Positions 15,620 through 25,802 of a stretch of DNA of 64,000 nucleotides are shown in pieces (the stretch's first letter is position 1; every line of letters begins with the position of its first letter). The notes under the pieces were generated by a model that saw only the letters and a list, made by a program, of their open reading frames with translations, had not been told where the DNA came from and did not search any database. The stretch spans positions 3,215,140 to 3,279,139 of the forward strand of contig NC_043740.1 of NCBI RefSeq assembly GCF_004337985.1, read 5' to 3'. The stretch comes from Pyricularia pennisetigena (taxonomy: Eukaryota > Ascomycota > Sordariomycetes > Magnaporthales > Pyriculariaceae). Position numbers and translations under genes: made by a program.

Positions 15620-18600
15620 ATGGAAGCATCCAAGCGTGCGTTGTCGACCGCGTCGTCACGCTTGTCCCGGCTGGTCAACCTCACCGGTCGGTCTGGATGC
15701 CTCAGGCGCTCAAACGTTTGCGAGCGGGTACCGCCGGCTTGGCGGGCAGATGGCGTGCATGGGCGGGGCGAACCTTGGCGTGAACTGCGGGGTAGCTTGA
15801 GGGAAACGGCATGGCCAGCGCGAGCGCAAGCTGTGGCAGCTAGAGGGTATTCCAACAGCAACAACACCTCGCCCGTGACCAAGAGATTCTATTCCTCCTA
15901 CACGTGCTCGAATTCCCGGAGGCCTAATTTCTGTGCGGCCTCATCATCTCAACCTCGAGTCAGCAGTGCACTCTGCCATAAACGGAATTGTACAAGCTTG
16001 ACCCCAAACTCGGCGATCCTGGCTGTGAACATGTCGGCTCGTGATATCCTCCCGGACAACTTCCGTCCCGTCAATTACGACCTTAAGCTTACCGATCTGG
16101 ACTTTGACAACTGGTCGTACAACGGAACCGTTGAGTAAGCACCCATGAACACAAAGAGATTTCGACGGCTTATGGTTGTGCAATTACTAAAAAGCCCGCC
16201 TCTAAAGGATTTCTGGAGAACTCACCAAGCCAACTACTGAGATTGTGCTCAATGTATTGGAGATCAAGCTCCAAGAGGCTCAACTGGAAATCCAGGTTCG
16301 TTTCCTCGATCGCAATTGAAAATGGGAAACGATCATCAACTCATAAAACCAAAACACCCGAGCACAGGGCACCAAGGCAAATGTTAGCCAGAGCACCAAA
16401 AACTTCAACTACAATGACAAACAACAACGTGCCACTATCGTCTTCGACGAGGAGATTCCCCCCTCAGCCAAGGCCAGCCTCAAGATCAAATTCTCTGGGC
16501 TCATAAACCATGACATGGCTGGGTTCTACCGCAGCATGTACAAGCCTGCGGTTCCCGCAGCTGCCTCGGTTCCCCGAGACGAACAGTTCCACTATATGCT
16601 CAGCACCCAGTTCGAGGCCTGCGATGCTCGCCGCGCTTTTCCTTGCTTTGACGAGCCCAACCTCAAGGCCACCTTTGACATTGCCATCGAGATCCCGAGC
16701 GATCAGGTTGCCCTGAGCAACATGCCAGTCAAGGAATCCAAGGAAATCGCGCCCGGGAAGACCCTTGTCTCCTTTGATCGTACCCCCGTCATGAGCACTT
16801 ATCTGGTTGCCTGGGCCGTCGGTGACTTTGAGTACATCGAGGCTTTCACCGAAAGGCGGTACAATGGTAAGCAGCTCCCTGTGCGTGTCTACACCACCCG
16901 TGGCCTCATCGAGCAGGGTCGCTGGGCGTTGGAGCACGCGCCCAAGGTTATCGACTACTTCAGCGAGCAGTTCGACATTGACTACCCGCTGCCCAAGTCT
17001 GACATTCTTGCTGTGCACGAGTTTACTCACGGTGCCATGGAGAACTGGGGCTTGGTAACATACCGGACCACAGCTGTGCTATTTGACGAGAAGCTATCTG
17101 ATGTTCGATTCCGCAACCGCGTTGCTTACGTGGTTGCTCACGAATTGGCTCATCAGTGGTTCGGTAACCTTGTGACTATGGACTGGTGAGTGACCGTATT
17201 ATATAAAAACATCGCAGAATGTGCCCTTATTACATTCTGCTATTGCAAAATGCTGACCATATATCGCTGTTTAGGTGGGACGAGCTTTGGCTCAATGAAG
17301 GCTTTGCTACCTGGGCAGGATGGCTTGCTACTGATTGTGAGTAAACAAAGCAGTTTTCTGTGAACAAAAGCACATGGCGCGTACTGACTTCAAGAAAAAA
17401 AAAAGACCTCCACCCTGACTGGAATGTTTGGCCGCAATTTGTCAACGAGGGTATGGGTATGGCATTCGAGCTCGACTCCATTCGCGCCTCGCATCCTATT
17501 CAGGTCCCCGTTCGCGATGCGCTTGACGTGAATCAGATCTTCGACCATATTTCATACCTCAAAGGATGCAGTGTAATTCGCATGCTGGCATCGCATCTCG
17601 GTGTCCGCACCTTCCTCAAGGGTGTTGCCATGTACCTCAAGAAACACCAGTACCACAATGCCAAGACTGAAGCATTATGGTCGGCCTTGAGCGAGGCATC
17701 TGGCACTGATGTCAACGCTCTCATGGCACCCTGGATCGAGAAGATCGGGCACCCGGTTCTTACGGTTACAGAGAAGTCCAGTGATGGCGCCATCGGCGTC
17801 AAGCAATCGCGATTCCTGTCCACGGGTGACGTCAAGCCCGAGGATGACACGACGACTTGGTGGATTCCCCTCGCCCTATCGGGCAAGGTGGGTACTGCCG
17901 AAGGCGAAGTGCAGTCTCTTTCTCTGACAAGCAAGGAGGAGACTATCACCGGTGTCAGCAATGAATTCTACCTGCTCAACTCCAACGCAACCGGGTTTTA
18001 CCAGGTGAACTACCCAGCAGAGCGCCTGGCAATCTTTGCCAAGCAGCTTAACCGGTTGGGCTCAGCGGACAAGATCCGCATCTGTTCGTCTGCCTCAGAC
18101 CTTGCGTTTTCCGGATACGCGAAGACTTCGTCTCTACTGTCCTTCCTGGAGGGGTTCAGCAATGAGACGGAATATCTCGTTCTTGCGCAGGCCCTTGATG
18201 CAGTTGCCACCCTCAAGTCCGTGTTTGGCGAGGATGAGGAAATTCGCGCTGGTCTGAATTCCTTCTCGTTGAAACTTATCGAGAACCATGTCGGCAAGCT
18301 TGGCTTTGACGTACCTGCGAACGACAGTTACACCAACAGCCTCCTACGGAAGAGGATTCTACTGACTGCAGTTACAAGCGGCCACGAGGGGTAAGTATTT
18401 ACGTGCCGGACGAGACGGATCTTGCCTGGTCCCAGAAATGAGTTCTAACCTCTGCCCCCTACTGTAGTGTTACGGCTGAAGCCAAGAAACGATTCGATGC
18501 CTACTTCAAGAATGGAGATAAGTCGGCTGTGCACGCCGATCTGCGCGTTACATGCTACCGAGCAGCCATCCTGAGCGACCCAGCGACGGCTGTGCAGATA

Positions 18601-19083
18601 CTCAAGAAGGAATGTGCGGAAACCAAAGCCGTGGATGGGAGAGAGGTGTGCCTTGGTGCCCTGGGCCATGTTCAGGATGCTGCCATCATCAAGGATGTTC
18701 TCCTGCCGTTCCTCTTCGATGTTTCCCCGGATGCCGTGCCGCCGGCCGATGTGCACATTATGGCCGCGGCGCTGTCGGCGAACCGGGTGGGACGCCCACT
18801 CTTGTGGGAGCGCCTGCGCGAAGACTGGGAGAACTCGGTGGTCAAGAAGCTTGGAGGTAACCCTATTCTGGTCGACCGTCTGGTCAAGAGCTCGCTGGGC
18901 AGATTCACAGATGCCAAGGCCGTCGACGATATTGAGGCCTTCTTCAACAACAAGGACACGTCGGGCTTCAACAGGACTTTGGAAACCGTCAAGGACAAGG
19001 TTCGCGGCAGAGCGGCGTACAAAGAAAGAGACGCGCAAGCCTTGAAGCAGTGGTTGAAGGAGAATGGATATTTGAACAAATAG
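15620..19083 (+). CDS. M1 family zinc aminopeptidase (Ape2/Aap1 type), possible dual targeting
   Basis: Removes N-terminal residues from peptides. Exons 15620-16134, 16208-16295, 16368-17185, 17275-17336, 17406-18390 and 18468-19083 give 1027 residues from the upstream ATG. The substrate motif GAMEN is at 423-427. The zinc site HELAH has H459, E460 (catalytic) and H463, with the third ligand E482 in WLNEGFATW. The ERAP1-like C-terminal domain is complete. Family members are usually about 880-950 residues. The 137-residue extension is rich in Arg, Ser and Ala and poor in acidic residues, like a mitochondrial presequence. An internal ATG at 16031 begins MSARDILPDN and gives 890 residues, the normal cytosolic size. 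Both starts may be used, as in yeast Ape2; if only one is real, 16031 is the safer. The 69-nt intron 4 ends in an unusual A-rich acceptor, but the flanking sequence fits the family exactly. Confidence 0.93.
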
Positions 19084-19333
19084 TTGGTGTCCTCAAAGGT
19101 TATACTTGGCAGGTGAGGATTGTTAGGCAGCTGTAGCTAAGTTAACGAAGCGCTTGTCTTTACCGCTATGGGCATCCCCAAGATATATATTGTCCCTGTG
19201 ATTTTTCAATGCGGCCTGATACGAGGTTGCTCCTTGTGTCATTGTCACGTCCCAAAGTCGCTGCCCCGTTTTGTGGAAACATTAACGAATTGTATAGGGA
19301 TTAGTTAGCTAGCAACCCTTCTCTCTTTCTCTC

Positions 19334-19786
19334 CCCGGTGATCTCGTCGCCATCAGCCATTAATGTTCATGCTGCCGAAGTGCGCGTGGGTCAAAACAAC
19401 CTTGTCACCTTCATCATGTTAAAAGCGTATAAGCCCACCATGCCGCCGTTTGGTTGGGGCACGGCGCGCAGCTCTTGCAGCGTGGAGCGCAGCTGTTGGA
19501 AGATTTTCTGCTTCGACTCCTCGGACCTTTTGTGCCAGCCACGTGCCGGCTGGTCTCCACGGACCCGGCTCATGACAATGTACTTGCGGCCTTTGTGTAC
19601 AAAGGCGCAGTGTATTTTAGGGACAGGTATGTTGGTGTGCTGAGCGACAAAGATGATTGTGTGTGCTTCGGCCAGGCTTGTCATGCGCTCAACTTTGAGG
19701 AAGAGGCCGCGTTTGCGAAGAAGCCATTGGGATAACTTTTCGTGGCGATCCCCATAGAAAATATGAACTGTTGCATTCATGTACAA
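19334..19786 (-). pseudogene. Decayed APH-fold phosphotransferase (aminoglycoside phosphotransferase/choline-kinase-like)
   Basis: On the minus strand a 131-codon frame (19786-19391) starts near an APH N-lobe: IFYGD, a lysine-containing strand (GLFLKVE), an EA pair, a hydrophobic IPVPKI block and YIVMSRVRGD, the hinge of fungal APH proteins, then QQLRSTLQELR. It stops soon after NGGMVGLYAFN. One frame over, the DNA continues HDEGDKVVLTHAHFGSMNIN, which corresponds to the catalytic loop (normally THxDLxxxN), then after a second shift DGDEITGE. About 70 residues expected between the two parts are missing, the catalytic Asp is replaced by His, and the DWE Mg-binding motif is absent. Intact proteins are usually about 260-300 residues. 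Two frame breaks, an internal deletion and lost catalytic residues make this a relic. An intron cannot explain it, because the space is too short. Confidence 0.75.
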
Positions 19787-20290
19787 GGATAGTAGCTATG
19801 CGTTTCCACAGATTGGCATTGGTGGGCTCATCCTCGGGGTGAGAACCAGTCATGGCGGACAGGCCTACCTACTCACGGGTTTCTGGGTGCGATGTTTTAT
19901 TTGTTTGTCTTTGATTGGGGAAAGCCAATACTTTAGAGAATCTCTAACGGTGTGATCAATTTGTAGGCCAGTCAGAACACGTGACTTCTATATGATCAAG
20001 ATAAAAAAAACATTACTCTTCTTCATGGCTATGATATATATTAGTAACTCCAACTGACTCATTTTTTTGATTTGCTTTGCCATCGCGTTGTCTGTCAGGA
20101 TTAATACAAGAAACCGAAAGACTTTTATGTAGGAGGTGGCGGTTGCACGCGTCGGTCGACTTTCAGCAAGTACATCGTCGCAGTTGACAGTTGAGGAGCA
20201 ACTCGACTCCACGTCAGCAGCCGCTGTCTCAACTTGTCACCAGGGCCCTTCAAACTCGCAGGGGCCAGGTCGGGAGGTTCAATTCAACGT

Positions 20291-20319
20291 CTCCCTGTCT
20301 CCCTGTCTCCCTGTCTCCC
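20291..20319. repeat. Tandem repeat of CTCCCTGT (three copies plus a part)
   Basis: Three exact 8-base units followed by a partial one, within a pyrimidine-rich spacer. Probably slippage; no function is suggested by the surroundings. Confidence 0.85.
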
Positions 20320-20974
20320 CTTTCTTCTTGCTTTGGTTTTTAAGTTTCCAACAAATTATGTGGGCAAGTACATGATTTACTCATAATGCCTAACCCCATC
20401 AAATAAGTTGCGTGACAATGCGGAGGGCTTTTTTGAGACACTGCCATCCATGCAAAGTCGTCATTGTGGGGGATCGCGTTTCTCGGATCCCGTTTGGACA
20501 GCGCAATCTTTGCAAGGGACCTGACCTGACCTTTACCCAGTTTTGTTTCTTTGCCCTGGGGTGTTTGGGGTGTGGTGTGGCAGCCAAGTCAGTCAGTCAG
20601 CCCAGGCCAGTCAACCACAAATCAGTCAGCGGAATGGATCAGTTGCTCCATTAATTCTGCCGTCTTCTTTTTGAGTCTTTTTTCAACATTTACCAAGCAA
20701 GCAGCTTTTGCTCCCTGCCCCAACCAGAGTTGTCCCCTTGTCCTCCTTTCACTTTCTCCACGTTCTGCAGTTCCATCCATTTACTCGGGTCTTGCGCCAC
20801 TCTTTTTTCCCCTTCGTCCATTATTATTTTTTTTTTCTTTCTTGAGGCGAGACGAGGAAAGTCCCCACCCACCCAAGACGAGAGATTTCGTCATCACGCA
20901 CCGCACCGAACCGGAGTTTATCGTCGATTTCAATCAACAACCTCCGCCGATCACTCGCTCCTCACAGTTTCTAC

Positions 20975-21004
20975 ATGACTATACCGCACCACCTACTACC
21001 GTAG
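20975..21004 (+). promoter_or_regulatory. Nine-codon upstream ORF before the Sok1/TCP11-like gene
   Basis: An ATG 111 bases before the main start opens a frame of nine codons (MTIPHHLLP) closed by TAG at 21002-21004. If the transcript starts upstream of it, ribosomes would meet this ATG first, so it could lower translation of the main frame. Whether it lies in the mRNA is not known. Confidence 0.35.
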
Positions 21005-21085
21005 ATCATTATTCGCGTTGCACAAGTTCATCTTTTCTCTTCGTGATAACATAGTCCAGCGGAACGCGACCGCTTGCTGTCAAAG

Positions 21086-24000
21086 ATGAAACGCGCCTCG
21101 TTGGAACTCAGCGAACCCATGCGTAACATTGAGGAGTCGATCGGCTCTCCAGACCCCGACTCAGCCACAGATGCCGTCGGTGACAGGTCCCTAGCCATGA
21201 CCGCAGAAGCCGATGAACACGACGACGAAGACCTCGACACAGTAGACGCTCCTCGCACATACACACCTCCCCCGCACATTGCCGCCCGCTTCTACAGGCC
21301 GTCCCAGAACAGGCGTAAGGACTCAGCTGCGTCCTCGCGACGCAACTCCATCTCCTCGGCACACTCGCGCTCTTCCCACGGCTGCAGCCGCCAGGCCGGC
21401 CCGCAGAGCAAGCACGTCGCCCAGCACCTCCGCCGCGCCTCGATCCTCGAGGACCGTAAGGCCCGGCTCGCCGACCGCGCCGCGCACGCCGAAAAGGTGC
21501 GGCTGCGGGCGGCCATGGCCAAGGCGGCAACCAAGGACACATCCGCAAGCGAGGAGCGCGCACTCGCCGCACAGTTGACGCGCGAACGGAACCTGGCCGA
21601 GATCGCCGCCGCGTGCGCAGAGGAGGTCAAGCGGGCCAAGGCCGTGGCCGAGTCGATGAAGGAGAAGCGGGAGCAGGACCTACAGAAGCTCAAGTTGCAG
21701 ATCGAGGAGCGCATGGCTGAGGCGAGCAGGCGCCGCGAGGAGCTGCGGCGCAACGCCGCCAACAAGTCCTCTTCGGCATCGTCTCCTTCGCGGGCCAGGG
21801 GCCAGAGCCAGAGCACGGGTCCCAACAGGAGGGCTGCCAGAGCCTTGCAAGACGTCAAGGAGGAGTCTAAGGAACCAGAACGTCGCATCCTGACGCCCGA
21901 AATGGCAGCAGGTCAAATACAGTGGTGGTGGAGGGCGATCATGAGACGCAGGATCGTTTCGCAGTTCCAGGCTCTCGGCCTTACAATCGACGGCGTCCGC
22001 GAGGCGACTTTTGAGCACATATCGGCGCTCCTCGGGCAGGACTCGGTGCTGCTAACTACGTCCAAGATCCTCAGGATTTGTGGCTTGCAGGAAGGTGCCG
22101 TCGGGTCGGTTAGCGAGATGGCGGCAGTCAGGACCTTCCTGAGCGCGTTCCTCATCCTCGGCCACCCGGCGCAGGTCCTTAGCAACAAGGACGATAAGGG
22201 GGAAAAGGAGCAGGTTGGGGCAGCTCTGGCCCACCCCCTGTCTAAAGATGACCTGGCTAACCCTCAGTTGCAGGAGCTCGTCGGGAAAGCGAGGGATCTC
22301 TTGATCTGCTTCGAAAACATCCTACCACGGCTCACCTCGACGAACCGGCACATGCCGCCCCCGACGCTGAGCGCCGAGCTCCCAGAGGCGTATGCGTCCT
22401 TCTACAACGCTTTCATAGCGTGGAAGGCGCGGGATTCGGGCGCCCTCATCGACGTGATGCTCATGCAGTTTGTTGAGCTCGACGCCATCTGGCAGACGGT
22501 CAAGGACAGCACCGATCCGTCCGTGACGGAATCCTATCGTCAAAGCATCCAGGACAATCAGCTCATGCTCCTCGTCAGGATCAAGCGGCTTGCTGGGGCC
22601 GAACAGGGCAAGAAAATGGTTTACCAGGCTGTGCGGAAAGCCAGAAAAGCCCGGGCTGAAAGCAAGCCCGTCGGCGACACGAAACCTAGAGAGGCCGATC
22701 ACACCGTCGAAACTGCCATGGGCGACCTTGGCACGGCCGAAGCGGCAGCTCAGACAGAGGATCCCGCGCCGAGCCCTGTGCCGTCTTCGCCAGCCTCGGG
22801 CTTGGGCGAAGTTGTCCAGGTCGAGATTCGCGTGCCGAGGAATCGTCTCCTACCAGACAATCGCGTGCTGACTCACGAGCTGGCGATTGATAAAAACTTT
22901 CGTCTCTCTGCCGAGGTGTACAAGGAGCAGCGGGCAGCATTTCTCGCTCCGCTCTTCCAGCAGATGCGGGACACCATGGAAGGCGAGGGACAGCAGGAGC
23001 ACTTCATCCTGTTATTAGAGGTGGCCAAGGAGATTCGCGGCAAGCTCCAACGCTTTGTACAGCCGGGCAAGTCTATGCATACGTTCATCGGCGAGGTTCT
23101 CGACACCGAGGTGGCATACCAGCAGTTTCAGACTGGAAGCTTTTCCTACGAGAAGTTCTTTGCCACCATGGGCCAGCTACTCCCAAAGCTCTGTGCCCCA
23201 GTCCGCGACGATGAAGTCAAGGAACTGGTGGAACAGAAGCTTAGAAATGGAAACTACGTCGACCGGCTCGAGGCTCTGATGGGCTTTGTTGACGTCATGT
23301 CAAGCGATCATGCCAACTACATGTTGAGCCTTACGGCACCGACGATTCTGCAGCGGTCGGCCGAGTACGAAGCAAAGGCATTCGCAGAAGCTCTTGAGAT
23401 GAAGCAGCACGATCTATCCGCAGCCAAGGCCGCATGGCGCGCGACAAGGGGTAAGCTTCTTGCCGAGGCAGCCCGTCGGGACCCCGAGGGCATCAATCAC
23501 CCGGCCTCCAGGCCGACTCCAGACAAGATATATGCGCAGATGCTCGTTGACATCTTCACAAGGCTGGGCCCGCCAGTGGCCCTAGAGGAAATGCCCGAAA
23601 TGCTAAGGCTGGACCATAACCGGGTTGTGAGGTGCGGAGCGCTGACAAGGCGAATCGTGACGGCGGGTGCGATCCTCCTGCAGTGCAAGAACTTACTGAA
23701 GCGTGACGTGCGAATGCCATGGAGAGCCGAGGCCGGAAGGCTCATGACCGTCCTGGAGGCGGCCGACGACAGGAGGCTCAGCAGTGACGGCAGCGAAGAT
23801 GGCGACCAGACTGTCGTTGTGGATGGCGTCATGGCTGCTCTCGAGGCCGGGCGTTGCATGCCGGAGGCGACCAAGGCGAACCTCAGGGCACTGGTGGCCA
23901 AGATTACAGCTGCTAGTCGCGACGTTGTCAGCAGCAGCAGCAGAGGACCGGATCCCACGGAGCCCGTCCTCAGGCTGCTCTTGAATCGACTCCGAGGCCA

Positions 24001-24274
24001 CATCTTTGCGCGCGTGGCGTCAGCATCAGCAAGCGAAAAGGTCCGCACCGCCAGCACCGCGGGCGAGAAGCTTGCCGGCCTGGGCCTGGCCGAGTTTGTC
24101 GACAAGGTCAGAGAGATGGTTGACGAGATTGGGCGGGTCGGCACAGTCGACCGTGAGGCGCATTCCGTCTGGTGGGAAGCAGTTGCGGCAGAGGTCGAGA
24201 AGGACGATCAAGACGCTACTGCTGCTGCGGCTGCTTCGCCTTCGAGCTCTGCGCAATCACCTGCCAAAGCTTGA
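21086..24274 (+). CDS. TCP11/Sok1-like protein (cAMP/PKA pathway associated)
   Basis: Intronless, 1062 residues. Yeast Sok1, a member of this family, was found as a high-copy suppressor of PKA loss; the biochemical role is not known. Residues 1 to about 150 are Ser/Arg-rich and probably disordered, with phosphorylation-like RRxS segments. About 155-240 form a charged coiled coil (Ala/Glu/Arg/Lys heptads). An IQ-like segment follows (AGQIQWWWRAIMRRR, near 272). The TCP11 domain extends from about 593 (LTHELAIDKNF) through the EVLDTEVAYQQFQTG region to near 1040; the end is a low-complexity Ala/Ser tail. ATG 21086 was chosen because no in-frame ATG precedes it and the protein begins with a typical variable region. 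A nine-codon upstream ORF lies 111 bases before the start. Length and layout match fungal Sok1 homologues. Confidence 0.85.
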   Translation: MKRASLELSEPMRNIEESIGSPDPDSATDAVGDRSLAMTAEADEHDDEDLDTVDAPRTYTPPPHIAARFYRPSQNRRKDSAASSRRNSISSAHSRSSHGCSRQAGPQSKHVAQHLRRASILEDRKARLADRAAHAEKVRLRAAMAKAATKDTSASEERALAAQLTRERNLAEIAAACAEEVKRAKAVAESMKEKREQDLQKLKLQIEERMAEASRRREELRRNAANKSSSASSPSRARGQSQSTGPNRRAARALQDVKEESKEPERRILTPEMAAGQIQWWWRAIMRRRIVSQFQALGLTIDGVREATFEHISALLGQDSVLLTTSKILRICGLQEGAVGSVSEMAAVRTFLSAFLILGHPAQVLSNKDDKGEKEQVGAALAHPLSKDDLANPQLQELVGKARDLLICFENILPRLTSTNRHMPPPTLSAELPEAYASFYNAFIAWKARDSGALIDVMLMQFVELDAIWQTVKDSTDPSVTESYRQSIQDNQLMLLVRIKRLAGAEQGKKMVYQAVRKARKARAESKPVGDTKPREADHTVETAMGDLGTAEAAAQTEDPAPSPVPSSPASGLGEVVQVEIRVPRNRLLPDNRVLTHELAIDKNFRLSAEVYKEQRAAFLAPLFQQMRDTMEGEGQQEHFILLLEVAKEIRGKLQRFVQPGKSMHTFIGEVLDTEVAYQQFQTGSFSYEKFFATMGQLLPKLCAPVRDDEVKELVEQKLRNGNYVDRLEALMGFVDVMSSDHANYMLSLTAPTILQRSAEYEAKAFAEALEMKQHDLSAAKAAWRATRGKLLAEAARRDPEGINHPASRPTPDKIYAQMLVDIFTRLGPPVALEEMPEMLRLDHNRVVRCGALTRRIVTAGAILLQCKNLLKRDVRMPWRAEAGRLMTVLEAADDRRLSSDGSEDGDQTVVVDGVMAALEAGRCMPEATKANLRALVAKITAASRDVVSSSSRGPDPTEPVLRLLLNRLRGHIFARVASASASEKVRTASTAGEKLAGLGLAEFVDKVREMVDEIGRVGTVDREAHSVWWEAVAAEVEKDDQDATAAAAASPSSSAQSPAKA

Positions 24275-25695
24275 CGGAATCTGTTCTTGTAGCGACTTTG
24301 TTGTTCTTTCCGCGAGATTGATATTTCATGGCGCAGCGTGTTTTTTTTTTTTTTTTTTTTGTTGGGTATACGACGCTATCGAGGGATACAAGGGGGATTT
24401 GAGGGTACCGGCGTTTTTTTATTTTTATTTCTATTTTTTCCTCTCATACTTTTGTTTTTTTTTCTGTTCTGGTCTCTTTCAGCGTGCATTATTGCTGTGT
24501 TTACTCTTTTTCACATTGACAGGGATATGGACGGGTATGGACACTGTTCTCGGCGTTCATTTGGCTTCAATTTTTTTCTAGTTCGCCGCCTCGGCGAGGT
24601 TGGCTTTTCTCTCTTGTTTCTATTTTCTTACTTATCCCATGTGCTATGACTCACTACTCTTTGCGTATCTTGCGGACGTGAGCTTTCTCTATCATCGACT
24701 GCGTTGGCTTTCCCCCAAGTTATAGACAGTTTGTGCTTGTGCTTGGATGGCAATCGGCTGTTAGTCGTTCCTTTTCATCGCCGGGGCGGTCCAGTACGGT
24801 CGGTCCTAGGGATTGATAAAAGCCAAGTGTTGACGAATACATCGTATAGAACTGGGTGTCTTTTTTTCTTTTCTTTTCTTTTTTTGTTTCCTTGTGCAAC
24901 TTGTTTCCAATGCCAGTTTGTAGGGTGCTAGCCAAAATCAGAGTCACCTGTCTCCTTGTCATCGGGAGCTGGCTATTTTTGTGACCATGAGGCGGAGGAT
25001 CCCGATGGCTACACCAGTCCCAATCCTCTGGACGAACGATCGGGGGAAGTCATGAATTCATCGCTGTATGCTGTTGGACGAGGAAATCGTGTGAGAGGAG
25101 GAAGAGAATGGGCTACGCGGTTCGGATGATAACAGTAGGTTGTAAGTCGTAGGGCGTTTACCATAATCTGCTAGCAAGTTTTGAGGAGGACAAGACATGA
25201 ATGAGATCATCTGAAGCGTCCTCCAGGAAGGTCAGTCGTGCAGAGAGGGCCCGGGATGGGGCGGACGGACCAAACCCCTGGGCCGGTTCAGAGATTGCGA
25301 GTGGAGGATTCTGGAAAAGGGGGTTGCTGATGATGTGATGATGGCAGCTGGGCCAGGTGGGTAGCAAAAAGACGGGGTGGGTGACGACGCCAACTTTGGA
25401 GAAAAGCTGGGGGCGGGGAAGGGGTGGAGTTGGTAGTGGAGAATGTGGTACCCACAGTTCAAGTATCACTCACATATTTAGGATCAGAGGTGCATGAGGA
25501 AAAGGGGAGGCTGTACATGAGGAGGAGGAGGAGGAGCAGGATTTGTCGGATGGGAGCAGTATCGAGCATATCAGCTGCGCCAAGCAGGTCACCTTTTGAC
25601 CTGGGAAGGAAAATTATGAGGGAAAAAAGAGCGCACACACAAGCCGTCGTCAGTAATGTATGTTCTTCACTACCCAAAGGACAGCCATGAGTCGC

Positions 25696-25750
25696 AGTGA
25701 TTCGAACTCGGTGGATTTGCCACGGTGACCAGGTCACATGAGCATCCACC
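25696..25750 (-). repeat. Nested inverted repeats next to a Pol III B-box-like motif
   Basis: A 7-bp stem GGTGGAT (25710-25716) / ATCCACC (25744-25750) encloses a second stem GTGACC (25725-25730) / GGTCAC (25732-25737). Immediately beside it, read on the minus strand, is GAGTTCGAATCAC, close to the tRNA B-box consensus. The T-stem that should flank it does not pair, so this is not an intact tRNA. It may be a tRNA-derived relic such as part of an old SINE, or chance. Confidence 0.4.
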
Positions 25751-25781
25751 TCCACGTCGAGTGGGCACCTCATTAACTACC

Positions 25782-25802
25782 AGGTAGGTTAGGTACCTAC
25801 CT
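25782..25802. repeat. Palindrome AGGTAGGT / ACCTACCT
   Basis: Eight-base arms 25782-25789 and 25795-25802 separated by five bases. Related TAGGTAGGTACC motifs occur at about 9813-9828 and 10030-10053, always between genes. The start of an AT-rich stretch follows directly. Confidence 0.7.

Larger units (their letters stand above)
19084..21085. other. Intergenic region containing a decayed phosphotransferase and the Sok1 leader
   Basis: Apart from the APH-like pseudogene (19334-19786) no gene is supported. Three copies of an 8-base unit CTCCCTGT sit at 20291-20314. From about 20650 to 21085 the plus strand is pyrimidine-rich, as expected for the promoter and leader of the following gene. Confidence 0.55.

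Noticed and set aside
25680..25770. Possible tRNA gene on the minus strand
   Set aside because: A B-box-like GAGTTCGAATCAC is present, but T-stem and acceptor stem do not pair and no D-arm/anticodon arrangement fits. Kept only as an inverted-repeat finding.
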